A stretch of DNA of 13,902 nt from an uncultured Lachnospiraceae bacterium (GTDB lineage Bacteria; Bacillota; Clostridia; Lachnospirales; Lachnospiraceae). A model generated the notes under the pieces. It saw nothing but the letters and a program-made list of their open reading frames with translations, made no database searches and was not told the origin of the DNA. Numbering within the stretch: position 1 is the stretch's first letter; each line of letters starts with the position of its first letter. The stretch is from the NCBI GenBank assembly GCA_910577655.1, contig CAJTOW010000105.1, positions 1 through 13,902 of the forward strand, written 5' to 3'. Shown piece after piece: positions 7,049 through 13,902 of the stretch. The translations under genes were made by a program, and so were the position numbers.

Positions 7049-7684
7049 TCACCCCAGCGAAAAGCAGTTGAACGCAGGCAAAGCCGCCTCATCATGATTG
7101 CTGCGGATCGCCTGCTCCAGAACCGGATTCAGCCATACAGGATTCAGATGGTCTGCTCTGCAGGTGTCAAGATATTCATTCTCCACCAGAATTCTTGCCA
7201 AAACCTGCTTAAGCTTGGATACGGTCGAATCACTCCATGCAGCCACCCAGCTGTCCTGCTCCTGCAGGCGGATAAAGAATATGTGAAAATCCATCCTTCC
7301 AAAGGCCGTCTCTTTCAACCGGTACTTTTCTCCGATCACTGTGATCATAAAATCCCAGACCATACGGTACTGCTTCATCATGGCATACAGACAGATCTGC
7401 TTTGCCGTCTGGGAGGACTCTCTCACCAGCGCCTGAACCAGTGCATCATTCTCCATCGCCTTCAGCCGGTGAAGGCAGGCCAGAGCAATCCGCTTCACCG
7501 ACTTCTCTGCAGGATACTGAAACAGGTTTTCCTGAAGAATTCTGGCTATGATTTCTTCCTCAGACAAGCCTTCGCACATGAGGCCGGCTGTAATGCGCGT
7601 TTCATGGAATAGGAATTGTTCTCTTGTAAAGGATGCACGGTATGGGCTGGAATTCATCAAAACGTCTGTAGTCTTATTGAGCAT
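7049..7684 (-). CDS. brxA: BREX protein BrxA (DUF1819 family, 211 aa)
   Basis: BrxA is the small first protein of type 1 BREX operons and is known as a DNA-binding helical protein in other bacteria. The sequence has the family's opening (YRASFTREQFLFHETRITAG, about residues 17-36), then the GLSEEEIIARILQENLFQYP segment, the helical block around QICLYAMMKQYRMVWDFMIT, and near the end WSDSTVSKLKQVLARILVEN, the C-terminal helix-turn-helix-like part. Length is normal for BrxA and no interruption is seen. ATG 7684 has GAGGG five bases ahead. It is the first BREX gene of the operon, 118 bp after the serine recombinase stop, with several palindromes in that gap. Confidence 0.9.
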   Translation of the reverse strand: MLNKTTDVLMNSSPYRASFTREQFLFHETRITAGLMCEGLSEEEIIARILQENLFQYPAEKSVKRIALACLHRLKAMENDALVQALVRESSQTAKQICLYAMMKQYRMVWDFMITVIGEKYRLKETAFGRMDFHIFFIRLQEQDSWVAAWSDSTVSKLKQVLARILVENEYLDTCRADHLNPVWLNPVLEQAIRSNHDEAALPAFNCFSLG

Positions 7685-7696
7685 CTTGTCCCTCGC

Positions 7697-7731
7697 CTTT
7701 TTATTGTATAAAGCACAGACCTTTTTCTGTC
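7697..7731 (-). promoter_or_regulatory. Possible promoter ahead of brxA
   Basis: On the minus strand GCGACA is followed 17 bp later by TATACA, overlapping TACAAT, about 20 bases before the brxA ribosome site. Both boxes are only partial matches to consensus. The call rests mainly on position and spacing. Confidence 0.3.
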
Positions 7732-7742
7732 GCAGGTTTTAA

Positions 7743-7785
7743 GGCTTTAAAGCCGGATTTTGCTGTTAGCAAAAAAGTATACTTT
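7743..7785. repeat. Three adjacent perfect palindromes between the recombinase gene and brxA
   Basis: Within 43 bp lie GGCTTTAAAGCC (7743-7754), TTTTGCT-GTT-AGCAAAA (7758-7774) and AAAGTATACTTT (7774-7785). The middle one forms a 7-bp stem with a 3-base loop. They are just downstream of the recombinase stop and upstream of the putative brxA promoter. An operator, a recombination site for the neighbouring recombinase, or a terminator for it would all fit the position. Confidence 0.55.
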
Positions 7786-7802
7786 CCTGTGATTGCCTGC
7801 CA

Positions 7803-8405
7803 TTATCTGGTCTGTTGATAGATTTCCGCCCGGTAGCGGAATGTTGAGAATGGCATCTGACATGCTTTCGCCGCCTCCGTGCCAGTGATTTCCCCTGATT
7901 TCCAGAGATGATAGGATTCATGGAAATTTTCCGGAAGCGGCATTGGCGGCCTTCCGAAACGGACGCCCCGAGCCTTTGCCGCCGCGATTCCCTCTGCCTG
8001 ACGCTGGCGGATATTGACACGTTCATTTTCCGCCACAAAAGACAGTACCTGCAGGACGATATCACTGAGAAAGGTTCCCATGAGATCCTTTCCCCTCCGG
8101 GTATCCAGAAGCGGCATATCCAGCACCACAATATCAATCCCTTTTCCTTTCGTAAGGATCCGCCACTGTTCCAGGATCTCTTCATAATTACGGCCCAGCC
8201 GGTCAATACTCTTTATGTAGAGGAGATCATCCTTTCTGATGCGTTTCATCATCCTCTTGTAGGACGGGCGGTTGAAATCCTTTCCCGACTCCTTGTCAAC
8301 AAAAATGTTCTTCTCCGGAATCGATAATTTCTGAAGGGCATCCAGCTGCCTGCTCTCGTTCTGATCATAACTGCTTACCCGGATATAACCATACGTACTT
8401 ATCAT
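7803..8405 (-). CDS. Serine recombinase of the resolvase/invertase family (200 aa)
   Basis: This is a small site-specific DNA recombinase. The N-terminal catalytic domain (about 1-135) opens TYGYIRVSS with the nucleophile Ser11 after Arg9, and has SIDRLGRNYEE with Arg69 and Arg72 of the active site. A long E-helix follows, ending at ENERVNIRQRQAEGIAAAKA. The C-terminal RFGRPPMPLP linker leads to a helix-turn-helix (about 165-195, GTEAAKACQMPFSTFRYRAE). Length is that of Tn3-type resolvases and DNA invertases, and all catalytic residues are present. ATG 8405 has AAAGGAGG five bases ahead. The gene lies directly before brxA on the same strand. It may be the remnant of an element that carried the defence genes, or may invert or resolve a nearby site. 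Neither target site could be identified with certainty. Confidence 0.9.
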   Translation of the reverse strand: MISTYGYIRVSSYDQNESRQLDALQKLSIPEKNIFVDKESGKDFNRPSYKRMMKRIRKDDLLYIKSIDRLGRNYEEILEQWRILTKGKGIDIVVLDMPLLDTRRGKDLMGTFLSDIVLQVLSFVAENERVNIRQRQAEGIAAAKARGVRFGRPPMPLPENFHESYHLWKSGEITGTEAAKACQMPFSTFRYRAEIYQQTR

Positions 8406-8443
8406 ACATGCCTCCTTTCCTGCATATGGCAGGTTGTTTCCTT

Positions 8444-8472
8444 GTAACAGTCCAGACGTCCCGAACCGTTAC
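8444..8472. repeat. Imperfect palindrome related to 1711-1741
   Basis: GTAACAGTCC - 9 nt - GAACCGTTAC shares arms and the following bases (CAGA...CCC) with the palindrome at 1711-1741. Its arms pair at 8 of 10 positions. It lies 28 bp upstream of the recombinase ribosome site, so it could mark the border of the defence segment or be a binding site. Confidence 0.55.
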
Positions 8473-8493
8473 ATTCCCTTTTGTCACAATAAA

Positions 8494-8535
8494 ATAATAG
8501 CCCAACTGGAATAGATTTCCATGCCGGACTATTAT
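8494..8535 (-). terminator. Likely terminator of the ABC transporter operon
   Basis: On the minus strand ATAATAGTCCGGCATGGA pairs, with small bulges, with TCCAGTTGGGCTATTAT, followed by TTTATT. It begins about 65 bases after the permease stop. The imperfect stem makes this a moderate call. Confidence 0.5.
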
Positions 8536-8600
8536 CATTGCCATCTGCAACTATGGGATTCCATGTATTACCTGAAGCTTCCTGGTTTTATGTTACAGTT

Positions 8601-10874
8601 TTACATCATTGTATCATCTCTTAGGACCTCTGCCAAACTGATTTTTCGTACATTTTGCCACGCAAGATAATACGCCAGCGCCACGGAGCCTAAAATAGCC
8701 GCCATAAAGAGAAAAACCGGAACCAGCGGCGCCTCTGCCATGAACACTCCCACCTCAAGATAGCTCATCTTCAGCATATACCCTGTTGCAATGATCACCA
8801 GGGGAAGACTGATCAAAACCGGTCTGCCTGCAATGACCAGAGCCTCTATACAGAACATCTTTTTAAGCTCCCCGGGCGTCAGCCCCACTGACATATATCT
8901 TGCAAATTCCCGTTTCCTCTGGCGCACGAATCCCAGGGTATTGGAAAACACATTGCCAATGCCAATAACCGCAAGGAGGATGCAAAAGCCTCCAAATATC
9001 GCCATCATCCCCTGGATCTGTCTGTTATTTGTTTCATATTCCTGGATACGGTTTTCGCATTCTATGGTATATGCTCCGCTGACAAGCCGGCCTATCTCAT
9101 CCTGAAGCTGATTCAGTTCCTCCAAAGACGCGTTCTCTCTGCCCCGGACACAGATATAAGTGTCTTCTTCCATTCCTCCTGTCTTTCCCTTTATCTCTTT
9201 CCATAAAGATACCGGGATAAAATGCACCAGCTCATAATAGTCAAGGGTCGCGTATTCCTCCCTTAAAGCAGGGACTTTATCTGTGTAAGCAAGGACTGGT
9301 ATCCTGGCTTCCCTTTCCTCTTTTTCGCCGTATGCCATGGAGGTGTCCCCATCGGCGTCTTCCCTCATACCTGACGGTCTCAAAACACTTACAGCGTTTT
9401 CCCCTTTTACATAAGGCACATAATCCGGATGCCTGAAATCCGGATTGGTCACATCCCGGATCTGGTTCAATATGACTGCCCCATCCGTCCGCGGCGCGGC
9501 TCCGATCTGTTCACAGTAAGCCTGAAAACTGTTATCATCCAGTATGACTATGGGGGCATTTACCAGCCATCCGCCATCCGTCTGTGTTACATTGAAAGCT
9601 TTGGAAAATCCCCCAAAGGCTTTCATTTCTTCGCTTATTTCTTCCTCTGCAACCACCCTCTCTGCATCTGCCTTTTGATACACAATGGCGCTCTCCAGCC
9701 CGCTTATGGCCCGGATCAGATCGGTTTCTTCAAACGTATCCACATCCACGTCCTTTATGGTAACCATTATATCCCATACTCCCTGGTACCTTTCAAAATA
9801 GGTTTCTCTTGTACTGATTCCAGAAAGAGCAAAGAAACACTGCATAATCGAAAATGCCAGAAACGCAAATATAAGGGATAAGGATGCTGTCCGCAGGGCT
9901 TTTTGCTGTGCTTTCAGGGCATTGCCTGCCAGTTCTCCTTCCACTCCAAACAGCAGGGCAGGTAAATAAGAATTTTTCCTGCGTTTTAACTGTAATTCGC
10001 CAGTATTTCTGATTGCCTCAAGGGGTGTCAGCTTACTTAATTTTCTGGCTGGAAGCCATGCGGAGATCCATATAGTTATAATTGTTACAAGCAATGTCAA
10101 GACCAGAACCAGGGGATGGTAGCCGAAGACCGACTCATATCGTCCCGGGATACCGCTGCCCAGCAAAGCATTTACCATTTTCAAAAGTCCCATACTGCCT
10201 GCGATCCCTGACAGAGTCCCAAGGATAACCGGCACTGCGCAAAGAGTTCCCGCTTCCTGCAAAAGACAGGTCCGGATCTGCTTTGGCGTAGCTCCAATAC
10301 TTGAAAATATGCCAAACTGATGAATCCGCGCGTTCATGGATACTGCAAAGGAATTGTGGATAATCACAATCAGCGAAAATGAGGCCAGAAGTGTTATCAG
10401 TATAAACATGGGAAACAACAGCCTGGGAGCCGTATCACTGGAATCCCGGATCAGGTACATGGCCAGAAGTTCATAATTATATATGATTTCTTCCGGCGGG
10501 GTTTTTATCTGCTGGGCAATATGTGGTATGTCTGAAAAAACACGCTTCATGTCTTCAAAATAAATATCCAATACTGGTCTGGTTTCCTTATGCCCTTTTT
10601 CGTTTACTATAGCATCCTTTTCTATGACATCCTTTACATTGGCAAAATTTTTGACAGCTTCTATATCTTCCTCTGAAAATTCTCCAATGATCCGGCTGTG
10701 CCAATTGCCTTCCTCTTGTTCAATCCGCTCAACCTCATATTTCCAGGCATTATAAAACAGCCCGCACAGCAGGGATAAAAGCAGGGCCGAAATAAATGCC
10801 GCTATCACCACGGCCATACTGGAGGAACGGTTGTTTTTAATATAATCAGATGAATAATCCTTCCACATATCCAT
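8601..10874 (-). CDS. ABC transporter permease, FtsX/MacB type (757 aa)
   Basis: This is the membrane subunit of the transporter encoded with the upstream ATPase. It has two FtsX halves. TM1 is near residues 20-43, followed by an extracellular domain of about 105 residues, then TM2-TM4 near 152-175, 209-232 and 254-274. Next come TM5 near 330-350, a second extracellular domain of about 270 residues (352-620), and TM6-TM8 near 622-648, 682-702 and 716-740. Each half carries the cytoplasmic motif around GIFSSIGATPKQIRTCLLQE (188) and ARYMSVGLTPGELKKMF (658), typical of permeases that couple ATP use to extracellular work. TAATG joins it to the ATPase stop, with GGAGG just ahead. Such permeases, beside a two-component system, handle antimicrobial peptides or envelope stress in Firmicutes. 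The substrate here is unknown. Confidence 0.88.
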   Translation of the reverse strand: MDMWKDYSSDYIKNNRSSSMAVVIAAFISALLLSLLCGLFYNAWKYEVERIEQEEGNWHSRIIGEFSEEDIEAVKNFANVKDVIEKDAIVNEKGHKETRPVLDIYFEDMKRVFSDIPHIAQQIKTPPEEIIYNYELLAMYLIRDSSDTAPRLLFPMFILITLLASFSLIVIIHNSFAVSMNARIHQFGIFSSIGATPKQIRTCLLQEAGTLCAVPVILGTLSGIAGSMGLLKMVNALLGSGIPGRYESVFGYHPLVLVLTLLVTIITIWISAWLPARKLSKLTPLEAIRNTGELQLKRRKNSYLPALLFGVEGELAGNALKAQQKALRTASLSLIFAFLAFSIMQCFFALSGISTRETYFERYQGVWDIMVTIKDVDVDTFEETDLIRAISGLESAIVYQKADAERVVAEEEISEEMKAFGGFSKAFNVTQTDGGWLVNAPIVILDDNSFQAYCEQIGAAPRTDGAVILNQIRDVTNPDFRHPDYVPYVKGENAVSVLRPSGMREDADGDTSMAYGEKEEREARIPVLAYTDKVPALREEYATLDYYELVHFIPVSLWKEIKGKTGGMEEDTYICVRGRENASLEELNQLQDEIGRLVSGAYTIECENRIQEYETNNRQIQGMMAIFGGFCILLAVIGIGNVFSNTLGFVRQRKREFARYMSVGLTPGELKKMFCIEALVIAGRPVLISLPLVIIATGYMLKMSYLEVGVFMAEAPLVPVFLFMAAILGSVALAYYLAWQNVRKISLAEVLRDDTMM

Positions 10875-11554
10875 TACCTCCGCCGTTCGTCACTGACAAT
10901 CCGCCCATCTTCAACCGTTATAATACGCTCGGCCTCCAGAGCCACCTTTTCATCATGGGTAATCAGTAAAATGGTCTGCTCCAGATTGCGGCCAGCCAGC
11001 TTCAGCATGTCCACAATCTCTTTGGAATTTTTCTGGTCCAGATTCCCGGTGGGCTCGTCCGCCAGAAGCAGGGCCGGACGGTAGATCAGGGAACGCGCAA
11101 TCGCCGCCCTCTGCTGCTGTCCGCCGGATAACTGGCTCGGCAAAGCCTCCAGCTTATCTGCAATACCAAGGGCTCCCACAACCTTCTGGAAATATTCCTG
11201 ATTGGGCTTTTTCCTGTCAAGGGCAAGAGGCAGGAGTATATTTTTCCGCACCGTAAGGGTGGGAATCAGGTTATAAAACTGATATACAAGCCCGACTTTT
11301 CTGCGCCGGAAAATTGCCGCCTGGGTCTGGTTCAGTGTGGAAAGGTCTGTTCCCTCTATCATAACCGTTCCTTCTGTGGGCTTATCCACAGTGCCGATAA
11401 TATGCAGCAGAGTGGACTTGCCGGAACCGGATGCTCCCACAATAGCCACAAATTCCCCCTTGCTGACTGACAGGTCAATCCCGTTTAAGGCTGTTACCTG
11501 ATTTTCCCCTGAGCCATATACCTTCCTGACACCCTCACATTTTAAAATCTCCAT
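10874..11554 (-). CDS. ABC transporter ATP-binding protein, LolD/MacB type (226 aa)
   Basis: This is the cytoplasmic ATPase that drives the permease encoded next to it. All motifs are intact: Walker A GASGSGKST (40-48), Q-loop at Gln92 (YQFYNLIPTLTVRKN), signature LSGGQQQR (142-149), Walker B ALLLADEP with Asp166 and Glu167, D-loop GNLD, and His200. The YQFYNLIPTLTV stretch is characteristic of ATPases that partner FtsX-type permeases. ATG 11554 follows AAAGGAG by about nine bases. Its stop overlaps the permease start (TAATG), so the two are translationally coupled. It lies 304 bp after the kinase gene on the same strand and may be read from the same transcript or from a leader promoter. Confidence 0.92.
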   Translation of the reverse strand: MEILKCEGVRKVYGSGENQVTALNGIDLSVSKGEFVAIVGASGSGKSTLLHIIGTVDKPTEGTVMIEGTDLSTLNQTQAAIFRRRKVGLVYQFYNLIPTLTVRKNILLPLALDRKKPNQEYFQKVVGALGIADKLEALPSQLSGGQQQRAAIARSLIYRPALLLADEPTGNLDQKNSKEIVDMLKLAGRNLEQTILLITHDEKVALEAERIITVEDGRIVSDERRR

Positions 11555-11858
11555 GTTTGATTTCTCCTTTCATTTGCATGCCTGTTTCCCGGGGCATCCC
11601 TGGACATTCCCGCAGATGTTTCATCCGCCTGCATGTTTTCGCGGGAACTGGGCTTGCAGCTTTTACAGTAAACCCCCATATCAGCCTTGCAGATACCACC
11701 ATGAATGAAAGAGGGTTTACTTTGAGCCTCCGGCGGATGCACACAAAATGCCAAAAACAAGCATTTTGGCGCTGGTACGGACAGCGCAGCAGGTGCGCTG
11801 TCCTACTTCGAGAATTTGATACTTTTATAAAAACAATATAGCAAATGAAAGTTACAAC
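11555..11858 (-). promoter_or_regulatory. 304-bp leader between kinase and ABC genes with three inverted repeats
   Basis: No convincing gene was found. A 45-codon frame (starts MGVYCKSCKP) overlaps the ATPase start and lacks support. The stretch contains a perfect 10-bp stem GGACAGCGCA-5 nt-TGCGCTGTCC (11779-11803), an 8-bp pair CAAAATGC/GCATTTTG (11744-11768), and GTAAACCC/GGGTTTAC arms (11668-11675 and 11713-11720). An operator or regulated leader for the ABC genes is plausible, since response regulators of such modules usually control a promoter here. No clear -35/-10 pair was seen. Confidence 0.4.
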
Positions 11859-13151
11859 TCAGTGACTGTAGAAACGAATTTCAAAAAGTGCGCCGCCGTC
11901 AGGCTTATTTTTTGCCTGTATGGTTCCGTTCTGACGTTCAATCACCTCTTTTGACAAAGCCAGCCCGATCCCAATACCACCCCCGCCTGCGTTCTGACCC
12001 CGGTAAAACCGTTGAAAAATGTGAGGAATATCTTCTTTTGCAAACCCTTCTCCATCATCCCATATCAGAATTTCTGTATAGAGCGGATTCTTCCCATAGG
12101 AACAATGAACCGTTCCCCCGGGATTGTGTTCCATACAGTTTTTCATCAGATTCATCACTGCCTCCATGGTCCAGTCCGGATCCACGATGACCAGCATCTC
12201 CCCCAGCTCTGGTATATCAACAGAAGTGCAGGAGCTGACAAACAGCTCCTGAAGGTTGTCCGCCGCAAGAACAAGAAGGGTAAACACATCTACTTCATCC
12301 CTTTGTAAAAGGAGCGTTCCCGCATCAATCCTGGACAAGACCAGCAAAGCCTCCTCCAGATGAGTCAGCCGCGCAAGCTGTTTCTCTACCTGCTCCAGAT
12401 ATTTACAATGAGCATCCATGGCCGCAGGCGATTCAGGACCAGGGATGCCAGGTGCGCCCGCCATACGTCCATCCTCTGGCGGCACGCCTACCTGCTGGAC
12501 CCACAAGGGTTTACTATTCAGGTTCTGCTTCATCATCTGGACAGACAGGGAAATGGCCGTAATCGGCGTTTTGATCTGATGTGCAATATTGGACAGATTT
12601 TCCGCAAACTCATTCCTTGCCTGCACCGCTGAGTCCTTCGTCTGATAAAGAAATGTCACCGTCTTATATATCTCATCTTCCAGTTTGGAAAAATCATCCT
12701 CTCCGGAAGCAGAGAGAACGGGTGCCTTTCCGGTATTCACATTTTCCAGATACTCCGTCAATGCCCGGATTCGCAAGGCTTCCATTTTATTCCGGTACAA
12801 AAAAGTAAAAATAAAAAGCAAAATCCCTGTCACAAATCCCGTTGCCGCAAACCAGACATTCTGCCCGCAGGCAGAACCTGAAAAATCAGAAATACGGTAT
12901 CCCCATGCAGACAACACATCCTCTTCCGGCACTCTGTCAGCATTTCCTTCCGTATAGGCCTTTAATGCTGCAGAAATTATATTTTTTGTTTCCGGCTCCT
13001 GCTCCACCACTTTGCCGCAGATTACATTTAACAGATCAAACTGAAGCCGGCTGTAATGGTAAGCAGCAGACAAGACAGAAACAGCAGCCGCAATCAGGCT
13101 GACAGATACTACAAACCCCAAAGTGGCCAGCATATTTTTTTGTCCGCTCAT
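11859..13151 (-). CDS. Sensor histidine kinase of the two-component system (430 aa)
   Basis: This is a membrane sensor kinase that should phosphorylate the response regulator encoded just upstream. TM1 is near residues 8-30, an extracellular loop of about 65 residues follows, and TM2 is near 99-119. The phosphoacceptor is His191 in NIAHQIKTPITAIS. The ATPase domain shows the N box NLMKNCMEHN (334-343), G1 DDGEGF (365-370), F box IFQRFYRG and G2 GIGIGLALS. The start is ATG 13151, whose ATGA overlaps the regulator stop and which has GGAGG seven bases ahead. A longer frame upstream merely overlaps the regulator. A Gly/Pro-rich stretch of about 35 residues (LWVQQVGVPPEDGRMAGAPG onward, 216-248) sits between the two DHp helices, which is unusual. 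The loop size makes it unlike classical intramembrane-sensing BceS. Confidence 0.9.
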   Translation of the reverse strand: MSGQKNMLATLGFVVSVSLIAAAVSVLSAAYHYSRLQFDLLNVICGKVVEQEPETKNIISAALKAYTEGNADRVPEEDVLSAWGYRISDFSGSACGQNVWFAATGFVTGILLFIFTFLYRNKMEALRIRALTEYLENVNTGKAPVLSASGEDDFSKLEDEIYKTVTFLYQTKDSAVQARNEFAENLSNIAHQIKTPITAISLSVQMMKQNLNSKPLWVQQVGVPPEDGRMAGAPGIPGPESPAAMDAHCKYLEQVEKQLARLTHLEEALLVLSRIDAGTLLLQRDEVDVFTLLVLAADNLQELFVSSCTSVDIPELGEMLVIVDPDWTMEAVMNLMKNCMEHNPGGTVHCSYGKNPLYTEILIWDDGEGFAKEDIPHIFQRFYRGQNAGGGGIGIGLALSKEVIERQNGTIQAKNKPDGGALFEIRFYSH

Positions 13152-13819
13152 ATGGTATCCTCCATGCGATAGCCTACACTTCTGACGGTTTTCAGACACT
13201 TTGGCTGGCAAAGCTTATCCCGCAGCCGTTTCATGGTAACTGTTAATGTATTATTGTTCACATAATTTCCCTTTACATCCCACACCTGCTCCAGGATCTT
13301 TTCCCTGGTAACCGTCTTTCCCTTGTTTTTCATCAGATACAAAAGCAGCTGATATTCTGCTTCACTTAAATGTATCTCCTCTGAATGGCAGGAAACCGTA
13401 TGGCGGTTTAAGTCAATCATGATCCCGTCGCAGGAAAGATACTGCCTGGCCACATGACCGGTTCTGCGAAGCAACGCCTGAATCCGTGAATACAATACCT
13501 CCAGCTCAAAGGGCTTCACCACGTAGTCATCCGCACCATTTTTAAAACCCGCAACAATATCTGCGCAGTCTCCGCGAACCGTAAGAAAAATAACGGGCAG
13601 CTCTTTCCATTTGCTGCGAATCCACTGGCACAGGCTGTCCCCGCGGCCATCCGGCATGTTCCAGTCCAATAGAACAAGGGCAGGAACGCGCTCCTTTAAT
13701 AACTGCCTTGCCTGTGCAAGCGTCACACAGACCGTTACCTTAAAATGCTTCTGTTCCAGATATTCTTTTACAATAAATGCAATATTGGGATCATCTTCAA
13801 TATAATACAGATCAACCAC
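13148..13819 (-). CDS. Response regulator, OmpR/PhoB family (223 aa)
   Basis: This is a transcription factor controlled by the adjacent kinase. The receiver domain (1-115) has the acidic pocket Glu8-Asp9-Asp10, phosphoacceptor Asp52 (LVLLDWNMPDG), Thr80 (VIFLTVRG) and Lys102 (DDYVVKPFELEVL). The C-terminal winged helix (about 125-223) has the typical LSEAEYQLLLYLMKNKGKTV, the TREKILEQVWD segment, and the recognition helix in NNNTLTVTMKRLRDKL. The start is GTG 13819. No ATG is in frame upstream, and the nearest purine-rich site (AAGGAAGG) lies rather far ahead, so the exact start is uncertain. It is the first gene of the RR-kinase-ATPase-permease module and probably regulates the ABC pair. Confidence 0.9.
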   Translation of the reverse strand: MVDLYYIEDDPNIAFIVKEYLEQKHFKVTVCVTLAQARQLLKERVPALVLLDWNMPDGRGDSLCQWIRSKWKELPVIFLTVRGDCADIVAGFKNGADDYVVKPFELEVLYSRIQALLRRTGHVARQYLSCDGIMIDLNRHTVSCHSEEIHLSEAEYQLLLYLMKNKGKTVTREKILEQVWDVKGNYVNNNTLTVTMKRLRDKLCQPKCLKTVRSVGYRMEDTI

Positions 13820-13848
13820 AGCCAGTTTTCCGTCCTTCCTTCGTATTT

Positions 13849-13864
13849 GTTACAGTTCACGGGG
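13849..13864 (+). repeat. Copy of the GTTAC(A/T)GTTCACGGGG motif upstream of the response regulator
   Basis: GTTACAGTTCACGGGG differs at one base from the minus-strand copy at 1781-1796. It lies 30 bp upstream of the regulator start, where a promoter or operator would be expected, so here it could also be regulatory. The rest of the window end (13865-13902) shows no gene. Confidence 0.45.
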
Positions 13865-13902
13865 CGGGGAAAACTGGACGAAAACAGACGTCAAGCTCGC
13901 TT

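Noticed and set aside
6929..7612. Plus-strand frame of 227 codons opposite brxB and brxA
   Set aside because: It spans two recognised genes on the other strand and has shadow-like composition rich in His, Ser, Arg and Leu.
11542..11760. Small frame of 72 codons with a CxxC (YCKSCKP) before the ABC ATPase
   Set aside because: It overlaps the ATPase start and ribosome site and spans hairpin repeats. No ribosome site of its own was convincing.
13152..13211. Longer N-terminus for the histidine kinase (20 extra residues)
   Set aside because: It would overlap the response regulator by about 60 bases; the ATGA overlap with GGAGG ahead is the usual arrangement.

Overview
The window looks like chromosomal accessory DNA from an anaerobic Firmicute of the Clostridia, most likely Lachnospiraceae. 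The reasons are strong AGGAGG-type ribosome binding sites, moderate GC, and close family resemblance of the two-component/ABC module, the AOR-type genes and the nitroreductase-like flavoprotein to gut Clostridia. This assignment is an inference from protein style, not from a search.

Layout. (1) 1-1061 is a transposon cluster. It holds the outer end of one IS5-family element (1-52), a 128-bp palindrome-ended MITE-like segment (53-180), and a complete 879-bp IS5/IS427-type element (181-1059) whose transposase needs a -1 frameshift. (2) 1062-1693 (minus strand) is the wreck of an aldehyde:ferredoxin oxidoreductase operon. An iron-sulfur subunit has lost its 5' end, and the tungstoenzyme gene has an in-frame TGA at codon 22 and is cut off by the IS. 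(3) 1711-3390 is a patchwork of repeats, a small unknown gene, an intact pyridoxamine-phosphate-oxidase-like (Nim-type) flavoprotein gene with a good promoter, and a frameshifted remnant on the plus strand. (4) 3390-8405 (minus strand) is a decayed phage-defence island. Read in transcription order it contains a serine recombinase, brxA, brxB, then brxC with an internal deletion, joined out of frame to the C-terminal third of a large helicase-nuclease of the DUF4011-helicase-Vsr (Hhe-like) type. The BREX genes pglX, pglZ and brxL are absent from the window. (5) 8601-13819 (minus strand) is an intact module of OmpR-type response regulator, histidine kinase, ABC ATPase and FtsX-type permease. It is organised like peptide-sensing or peptide-resistance systems of Firmicutes.

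How it works together. The only units that look fully functional are the two-component/ABC module, the serine recombinase, the flavoprotein, the small unknown gene and the IS transposase. BrxA and BrxB are open and full length, but the BREX ATPase BrxC is not, so the BREX locus should not give canonical protection as it stands. A short motif related to GTAACAGTTC lies at or beside several boundaries between gene blocks, including the truncation points of three remnants. It is the most unusual pattern that the gene calls do not explain.
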